Below are positions 57,916 to 64,000 of a stretch of 64,000 nucleotides of DNA, in pieces; position 1 is the first letter of the stretch, and every line of letters starts with the position of its first letter. Source of the DNA: Malania oleifera (taxonomy: Eukaryota > Streptophyta > Magnoliopsida > Santalales > Ximeniaceae). The DNA lies in the NCBI RefSeq assembly GCF_029873635.1, contig NC_080417.1:34522214-34586213 (forward strand). Reading direction: 5' to 3'. Below the pieces are notes generated by a model, which saw only the letters and a program-made list of their open reading frames with translations, did no database searches and had not been told where the DNA came from. Made by a program: the position numbers and the translations under genes.

Positions 57916-58633
57916 CATGGCTTTGTAAAATACTGTATATAAATTTTGTATTTAAAACTATCATTTCTCATGCCACACAATTTGAGTGATATTCATAATA
58001 TAATAATCTATTTGGGAAAACTATATTTCCCTGTTGTATGGGATAAACTATAATTCTCTGCTATAAAATAATAATATACTTATCTCTAGGGTTTATCTGA
58101 ATCCTAAATACCAGGCTTTTCCCAAAATACGTATATATACATAAAACTATAATTTTCATACCCATTACTTTCATACTTTGTATCATTCAGATATTCATAC
58201 TCTATAATCCTGTAATCGCATGCTATATTTTAATCAGTACAATTTTCTAAAATAACTGACATAACTTATACCCCTTACCTATTTCCTGGAACTATGTTTG
58301 CAGGGAACCCAAAACTGTGTGTGCGGGCTCACACAAATCTTGTATCCAAATATCCTAGTTCAATTAGTTCAACCCCATAATATTTACCCTTTTAATACTC
58401 TTAAGCCCATATTCTTCCAATAACTAATTAAATTTGGAAAAACAAGTTCCTTACCCTAGTTTTAGAGTGGTGCCTAGGAAGCTTGAACAACAAAATTGCT
58501 CTAGTTAACGAACAGAGAATCATAGCAGGGATCCCAAAATGCCATTTATCCTTTGATTCAGGCTTAAATTGGGCGAAAAATCGAAGAGAGAGAGAGAGAG
58601 TTTTTTTTTTCCTAAAACAAAATAAACTTGAAG

Positions 58634-58880
58634 CCTTTATATAGGCTTGCTGGTGCAGGGGAAACTGCTGACGGTTTCCCTAAAATCGTCGATGACTTAG
58701 CCTTTTTTACCAAACCATTTCTATTGTTTTACCTTTACCTGACCACAGTAACTCAAAACCGTTGACGGTTTTCCTGGGCTTGATGAAACCGTTGACAGTT
58801 TGTCATTTAAAATGCTCTCGGTTGTTGTAACCGTCGACGATTTTTTGAGATACCCTCAAACTGTCGACGGTTTGGACCTA
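58634..58880 (-). promoter_or_regulatory. Gypsy LTR U3: AACCGTCGACGGTT motif array and TATA box
   Basis: Inverted motifs AAACTGTCGACGGTTT (58858), AACCGTCGACGATT (58831), AAACCGTTGACAGTTT (58787), AAACCGTTGACGGTTT (58757), ATCGTCGATGAC (58685) and CTGCTGACGGTTT (58666) are arranged upstream (minus strand) of CTATATAAAGG. Promoter role is inferred. Confidence 0.5.
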
Positions 58881-59144
58881 CGCCCAACCAACTCTTTTTT
58901 TTTCTTTATTATTTCATTAATTACTATTTTTCGGGTTTCTACAACAAAAATACAAGATATTTTATTTTGCAAAGATTTGGATGGACCTATTGAGGGTGAT
59001 GGCCGAAAACCTCAAAACATGAATAATGATGAGTGGAATAGGCTTAATAGAAAAGTCGTTGGTTTAAATCATGGATGGTAATGTTGGCCATATGATTGCT
59101 TCAATGGAAGCAATTGGGTAACTTGGAAAACAAAAATACAAGAT

Positions 59145-61195
59145 TGTTGACTTTGGTGTATTCCCAAGGGGGGGGGGTGAAATGGAAATTTAAAAATTTA
59201 TCTCCTAGGTTAAACTATCCAGCAATAGTATATACACAACCTAGGGTCTCTGTCTATGCAATTCTAAATGAGCAGATAAATGTAATGTGCGAAATTAAAT
59301 CATGCTCAGCATTCACAGACAATTGAGAACAACATACATATGCAATAAATATAAATTGCGGAAATGTAAAGTGCACACACGATATGTTATCGGGGTTTGA
59401 CCAATACTGCCTACGTCCCCGCCTTGGCTCACAAGCAAGAGAGTTTCCACTATGGCTCACTTAACGGGTGGAGCGACACCATTTACAACTAGGTCAATCA
59501 ACGGGGCTGACCTCAACCTACAACTACACTTTACCAGGATGGTGCACCTAGCTTTCCTAATCGGGTCAAAGTCATTTCGTGACTATTCAACAGGACTAGT
59601 CTCCCTCTTCAGGCCCACACCTGGAATACAACAAATATGATTTTTGTGTACAATGAAAACTGCTTCTAACACAAGTAGATTTGTACAACAATTCAGTACA
59701 GTATAGTCAATGCACACCAATAATGTAAGAACTATAAGCTCAATGGTGTATATGTGTAATCAACACTCTAAGTAATGATTATCTCAATTCAGGCACAAGA
59801 GTGTATTAACAAGCTAATCTTTGAAATTATGTTTGAATAAAAATATCAATCACAGTTTGGGGTTTCAAAGATTTGTACCAAGAGTAGTTGAAATATCTCA
59901 AATTTTTTTTCTTAATATCAAAGCACAAAGAGATATTCAAATATGAGCTTGTAAAAAGATTTTTGCACACACAAAAATAAGAACTAAGGTGTCTTGCAAT
60001 ATGAATGCTAAGACCCACAAGCTCTAAGTTTCCCTACACAAAAGATTTATTAAATTAAATTTGGGGGAAAACTAAGCTCAACCCTCAATCCAAAAATCAA
60101 ATATACAATAAACTAGAGAGGGTTTTAGCAACAACCAACGATGAATAAAACACTCACAAAGCTTGATTTCTCAAAGGAATGGTAGTATATAAGTGTATAA
60201 GGCTTGTATGAGAAAATAGGGCTTTAGAAATTTCAGAGAGTTTTTTACTAATAAACTTGCTAATTACCTCTGAATCAGAGTAAATGAGCCCCTATATATA
60301 GACTTTCCCAATTTTATAACCGTTGGGGACACATAGGGTATTATTAAATTTCTTTAAAAATATTTAGGAAAATTAACCATGTTTTACCCCTTTTAATTGA
60401 GGTAAAAAATTGAACAACTTGAGAGTTTCGGGCATTTGACCCATGGTTTGGTCGCCCCGAACAGACACAACAGAAAAATTTGATTTTTGAAGTTCAGGTG
60501 CTTGAATCATGGTTCGTTTTGCTAACCAAAGACGATTTCCATTCTGTCTAAGGTTTGGTCCCCTGGTCCTGAGTTCGGTAGCCCGAGGCAATTTTGAACG
60601 TGAACGTTCGGGCTGTCTAGTTGGTGGAAAAGTCAGATTATGAGTTCGATTGACTGGGGACGCTATGGTCCTTTTGGTTCGATAGCCTGAAACCAAGTAA
60701 CACTCTGACTAGTCAATGGTTTGGTCCCTCGAATTGTTTTGAACACAATAGTTCGGTTGCCCGAAGCCTTATTGATATATTCCTCTAAGTCCTATTTTAC
60801 TTCGATTAATTCCCCTAATAATATATGTGATATTGGGGACAATTTTACGTGTAAGTGCAAGGACCTATGGTCATTCTAATGTCTTTGAAATTACGACTAA
60901 AAACCCGGCGTCGGTCGACGGGTGATCCCTAAGGTCACTTTATGGTCTTGAGCTTATAATCCCTACATGCATGATGCATATCAATTTTTACTGACCATTC
61001 CAACTTTACTATTACATACCTAAATAAAGCATAATATAAATTACAACAAAAATGAATCTTCTAGGTCCTTAGTCTTTAAGTCTTCATATGCCATCAAGTG
61101 ATCTTGCTAATATGAACCTGCACAAAAACTTGATAGACATTAAATACCTAAGTATTTTTCATAATCAAAACCGGATATGACCTATAAGGTCAACA
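59145..61195 (-). mobile_element. Solo LTR (2051 bp) of the long Copia-type LTR family
   Basis: On the + strand it begins TGTTGACTTTGG and ends AAGGTCAACA, with the target duplication aagat on both sides (59140-59144 and 61196-61200). The G-run near 59166-59175 mirrors the C-run at the 3' end of the LTR at 14439-19493, so it lies in opposite orientation. It has no coding region. Confidence 0.88.
60290..60775 (-). promoter_or_regulatory. U3 motif array and TATA box in solo LTR
   Basis: Motifs of the type TTCGGTTGCCCGAA, TTCGATAGCCTGAA and TTCGGTAGCCCGA recur at about 60420-60775 with the spacer ATGGTTTGGTCCC. Read on the minus strand they precede TCTATATATAGGGG (60289-60302). The place of the array equals that in the related LTRs, but the motif differs. 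Confidence 0.5.
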
Positions 61196-61400
61196 AAGAT
61201 CTTTTATTTTACAAAGATTTGGATGGACTTGTTGCAGGTGATAGCCAAAAGCCTCAAAACATGAATAATGATGAGTGGAATAGGCTTAATAGAAAATTCG
61301 TTGGTGTCATCTGTCAATGGATTGATGATAGTGTTTTTCATCATGTTTCTACTGAAACTTCGGCATATGAATTGTGGAAAAAATTGTAGGGTCTTTATGA

Positions 61401-62420
61401 TAGAAAGTTGGCTACAAATAAAACTTTTCTTTTCCGGAAATTGGTGAACTTGAAATATAAAGATGGTGGTCTTATTACTAAGCATTTGAATGAGATGAAA
61501 AATATTATCAAATAGCTTGTTACTATGAAAATAGTTTTTGATGATGAGTTGCAGACACTAATGCTTTTTAGCTCTTTTTCGGAAAGTTGGGAGACTTTGG
61601 TTGTGACAGTTAGTAATTTGGCTCCCCATGGAATTGTTAGTATGAATCAAGAAACTAGTAGCTTATTGAATGAAGAAATTAGAAGAAAATCAGCTGCCTC
61701 TTCTCATTTAGAGGCACTTGTGACAGAAAACTGAGGGAGAGGTAGAAGCAAGAGTAGATCTTCTCACCGTAATGATAAATCAAGAGGTCGGTCTAGCTTA
61801 ATTACAAAAAAGGATATTGAGTGCCACTATTGTCACAAGAAAGGGCATACAAAGCAGGAGTGTAAAAAATTGAAATTCAAGGAGCAAAACAAAGAGAAAA
61901 ACTTTGAGAAAAAACATGAAGACACAACTGCAGTTGAATCTGGTGGTGATCTTATGGTTGTTTGTGATGAAAGTTGCATTAATTTGACAAGTCAAAAGAT
62001 TAATTGGGTTATTGATTCCGGTGCGTTAGTCCATGTCACTTCTCAAGAAGATTTATTCACTTCCTATATTCCAAAGGAAGTTTATGGAGTTGTTCGGATG
62101 GGAAATGAAGGTTTATCAAAAATTGTTGGCATGAGAAATGTTTGCTTGAAAACAAATCTTCAATACAAGTTGGTGCTCAAAGATGTGAGACATGTACACG
62201 ACATTCAACTAAAATTGATATCTACCGAAAAGCCTGATGATGAAAGGTTTGGCAACCATTTTGGTGATAGAAAATGGAAGCTCACAAAGGGTAATCTGGT
62301 GGTGGCTAAAGGCAAGAAAACTAGTACACTTTATATGATGCAAGGTAAAATTGGTAATAGTGTTGTGAATGCAATTGAGAGTCACTCTTCCACCGATTTG
62401 TGGCATAAGTAGCTTGGCCA
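61401..62420 (+). pseudogene. Copia-5 gag C-terminus, zinc knuckle and protease
   Basis: Gag continues (KTFLFRKLVNLKYKDGG; LFSSFSESWETLVVTVSN) with a stop at about 61513 in place of a conserved Gln (CAG to TAG). The zinc knuckle is C-H-Y-C-H-K-K-G-H-T-K-Q-E-C at about 61822-61863. The protease motif NWVIDSGALVHVTSQEDLF lies at 62003-62060, followed by LKDVRHVHDIQLKLIS. The pre-integrase region starts with WHK-stop-LGHMSEKRM at about 62400-62440. Confidence 0.9.
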
Positions 62421-63530
62421 CATGAGTGAAAAAAGAATGCAATTTTTGTTCAAAAAGAAGCTTCTACCCAAGATGAAAGGTACCCCTCTTAAAACTTGTG
62501 TTCATTGTTTGGCCGGTAAGCAACATTGAGTTCCTTTTGGTACAAAGTTGGTTATTAAAAAAATATAATGTTCTAGATTTGATACATTCCAATGTATGTG
62601 ATCCTTTGAAAGTTAAATCTCATGGTGGTGCACTTTATTTTGTTACTTTTATTGATGATTGTTCAAGAAAAGTTTGGGTTTACACTTTGACAACTAAAGA
62701 TCAAGTTTTAGATGTGTTTAAGCATTTTCAGGTCAAAGTTTAAAGGGAGACTGAAAAGAAGGTGAAATGTGTGCGCCTAGATAATGGTGGAGAGTACATT
62801 GGCCCATTTGATGCATATTGTTATTGCCAAGGCATTATACATCAAAAGATTGTCAAGAAAACCCCTTAACAAAATGGAATTGCTGAAAGGATGAACCGCA
62901 CTATAGTAGAGAGAATGAGATGTATGCTCTCTCATGCGAAGTTGCCAAAATCATTTTGGGGTGAAGCAATATGGATGGCGGTGGACTTGATTAATTTGTC
63001 TTCTTCAACTTCACTACTTTGTGAAGTTCCCGAAAAAGTTTGGAAAGGTAAGGATGTTACTTATGATCGCTTGAAAGTATTTGGTTGTCGTGCATTTGTT
63101 CACATTCCAAAAGATGAAAGATCCAAACTTGATGACAAGACAAGTCAATGTATTTTTCTTGGATATGAGTATGATGAATTTGGATATAGATTGTGGGATT
63201 TGGTTGACAAGAAAGTTGTTAGAAGCCGGGACGTTGTATTTTTTAAAGATCAAACAATTGAAGATTTTGGCACAGTTGAGCAATCACAATCTAATGGGAA
63301 TGGTTTTGTTGACTTAAAGTCACCTTCTCCACCTTTGGTACATGATGAAAATATTAAAGATGTTCATCCACCTCTTGAAGATGTTGGAAATGATAAAATT
63401 CCTAGTGATGTTGAAGATGAAAATGAGGGGGAGCAACAAGTTCAAGAGCAAGCTCTATTAAGAAGGTCTTTAAGAGAGCCAAGACCTTCAATAAATATCC
63501 ATCAAGTGATTATGTTACTCTAATGGATCA
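62421..63530 (+). pseudogene. Copia-5 integrase
   Basis: It shows CVHCLAGKQH (62498-62528), LDLIHSNVCDPLKVKSHGGA with the first catalytic Asp altered in context, and FIDDCSRKVWVYTL. CVRLDNGGEYIGPF with the second Asp is at 62770-62810, and the catalytic Glu is in NGIAERMNRTIVERM at 62875-62920. The C-terminal domain (FGCRAFVHIPKDERSKLDDK) and an acidic, Pro-rich linker follow. Stops interrupt at about 62528, 62741 and 62868; the last replaces CAA in TPQQNG. Confidence 0.9.
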
Positions 63531-64000
63531 AGGATAGCCCGAAAGCTATCAAGAAGCCATGAAATATGAAAATAAAGCTAAATGGATGAAGGCTATGCAA
63601 GAGGAAATGAAGTCTATAGTTGAAAATCATACTTATGATTTGGTTAAACTTCCTTATGGAAAGACAGCTTTGAAAAACAAATGGGTGTTTAGGTTGAAAA
63701 ATGATGGAAAAAATCTTCTGTACAAGGTTAGACTTGTGGTAAAATGCTTTGGTCAGAAAAAGGGAATTAACTTTGATGAAATATTCTCACCGGTTGTGAA
63801 AATGTCTTCTATTCGGGTTGTTCTTGGCTTGATAGCAAACTTGAACTTAGAAGTCGAGCAACAAGATGTAAAAATCACTTTCTTACATGGTGACTTGGAA
63901 AAGGAAATTTACATGAAACAATCGTAAGGCTTCAAACAAAAAGGAAAAGAGAATTTAGTGTGCAAACTAAAGAAAAGTTTGTATAGGTTGAAGCAAGCAC
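63531..64000 (+). pseudogene. Copia-5 reverse transcriptase, N-terminal part (window end)
   Basis: It reads WMKAMQEEMKSIVENHTYDL, LKNKWVFRLK, VRLVVKCFGQKKGINFDEIF and SPVVKMSSIRVVL. QQDVKITFLHGDLEKEIYMK (about 63862-63921) is followed by a stop, then GFKQKGKENLVCKLKKSLY up to the window end. The YVDD box would lie beyond position 64000. Confidence 0.9.

Larger units (their letters stand above)
57120..58943 (-). mobile_element. Gypsy-type solo LTR (1824 bp)
   Basis: On the + strand the ends are TGTCATGACC and GGTTTCTACA, with the target duplication acaaa on both sides (57115-57119 and 58944-58948). On the minus strand a TATA box (CTATATAAAGG, 58634-58644) lies about 300 bp from the LTR start, followed by a GA repeat (58585-58600). 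The layout equals that of the solo LTR at 15746-18025. A region of imperfect ATAAATCTGTAATA-like repeats occupies about 57600-57910. No coding domain. Confidence 0.88.
57051..59065 (+). pseudogene. Copia-5 gag N-terminus, duplicate 1
   Basis: Without the nested LTR this is 57051-57119 plus 58949-59065. Reading: ATG at 57056 (MDDNVGR), a frameshift, then CFNGSNWVTWKTKIQDILFC, KDLDGPIEGDGRKPQNMN and NDEWNRLNRKVVG. These motifs are the N-terminal part of a Copia gag. The same roughly 185-bp unit follows directly in a second copy starting at 59066. The missing base near 57074 is shared by both copies. Confidence 0.85.
59066..61400 (+). pseudogene. Copia-5 gag N-terminus, duplicate 2
   Basis: The unit from 59066 to 59144 continues at 61201 after a nested solo LTR. 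It repeats the duplicate 1 motifs (NGSNWVTWKTKIQD; KDLDGLVAGDSQKPQNMN) and then goes on into the rest of gag (ICQWIDDSVFHHVSTETSAY). It is therefore the copy attached to the remaining element. It carries the same gag frameshift. Confidence 0.85.
56358..64000 (+). mobile_element. Copia-5: Copia element, 5' LTR to RT, cut by the window end
   Basis: A 5' LTR (56358-57007) is followed by a primer site, a gag start that is duplicated, then gag, zinc knuckle, protease, integrase and the start of RT at the window edge. Two solo LTRs are nested in gag (57120-58943 and 59145-61195). Without them the visible part is about 3.8 kb. Stops occur in gag, integrase and before RT, so it is inactive. Confidence 0.93.

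Overview
This window looks like nuclear DNA of a eudicot plant. It has GT-AG introns, plant gene families (pectinesterase, PPR, plant-type TFIIF alpha) and a very high load of plant transposable elements on an AT-rich background. I cannot name the species. Only two genes look intact: a pectinesterase (21871-23932, + strand, 4 exons, 360 codons) and the alpha subunit of the general transcription factor IIF (33561-55864, + strand, 9 exons, 535 codons). Both were assembled by hand. Every junction has GT/AG ends and keeps the reading frame.

Layout. 1-3421: tail of a Copia element (Copia-1) ending in its 3' LTR. 3422-8371: non-coding, AT-rich, with microsatellites and two repeat clusters. 8372-10460: an internally deleted minus-strand relative of Copia-1 (Copia-2). 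11470-11900: a broken PPR gene. 12205-12385: the 3' tail of an RTE-like LINE. 12647-21074: a Copia element with both LTRs and matching 5-bp target duplications (Copia-3). It carries a long solo LTR (14439-19493), which itself carries a Gypsy-type solo LTR (15746-18025), each with its own target duplication. 21871-23932: pectinesterase. 24657-29266: an LTR fragment, an unassigned ORF, a tandem repeat and a CACTA terminus. 29267-32405: Copia-4. 33561-55864: TFIIF alpha. 56358-64000: Copia-5, cut by the window end and holding two solo LTRs.

The first intron of TFIIF alpha is 16,451 bp long. It contains two L1-type LINE fragments, rearranged hAT transposon copies with a nested non-autonomous hAT, a Copia fragment (Copia-6), LTR remains and several palindromic MITE-like repeats. 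All TE coding parts seen have stops, frameshifts or deletions, so none looks autonomous.

No gene cluster or new enzymatic system is visible. The most unusual signals are these: arrays of short, member-specific inverted-repeat motifs placed just upstream of the TATA box in the long LTRs of two unrelated families; a duplicated 3' splice site in TFIIF alpha intron 4; and a tandemly duplicated gag 5' end in Copia-5 whose two copies were each hit by a different solo LTR at positions only 10 bp apart.
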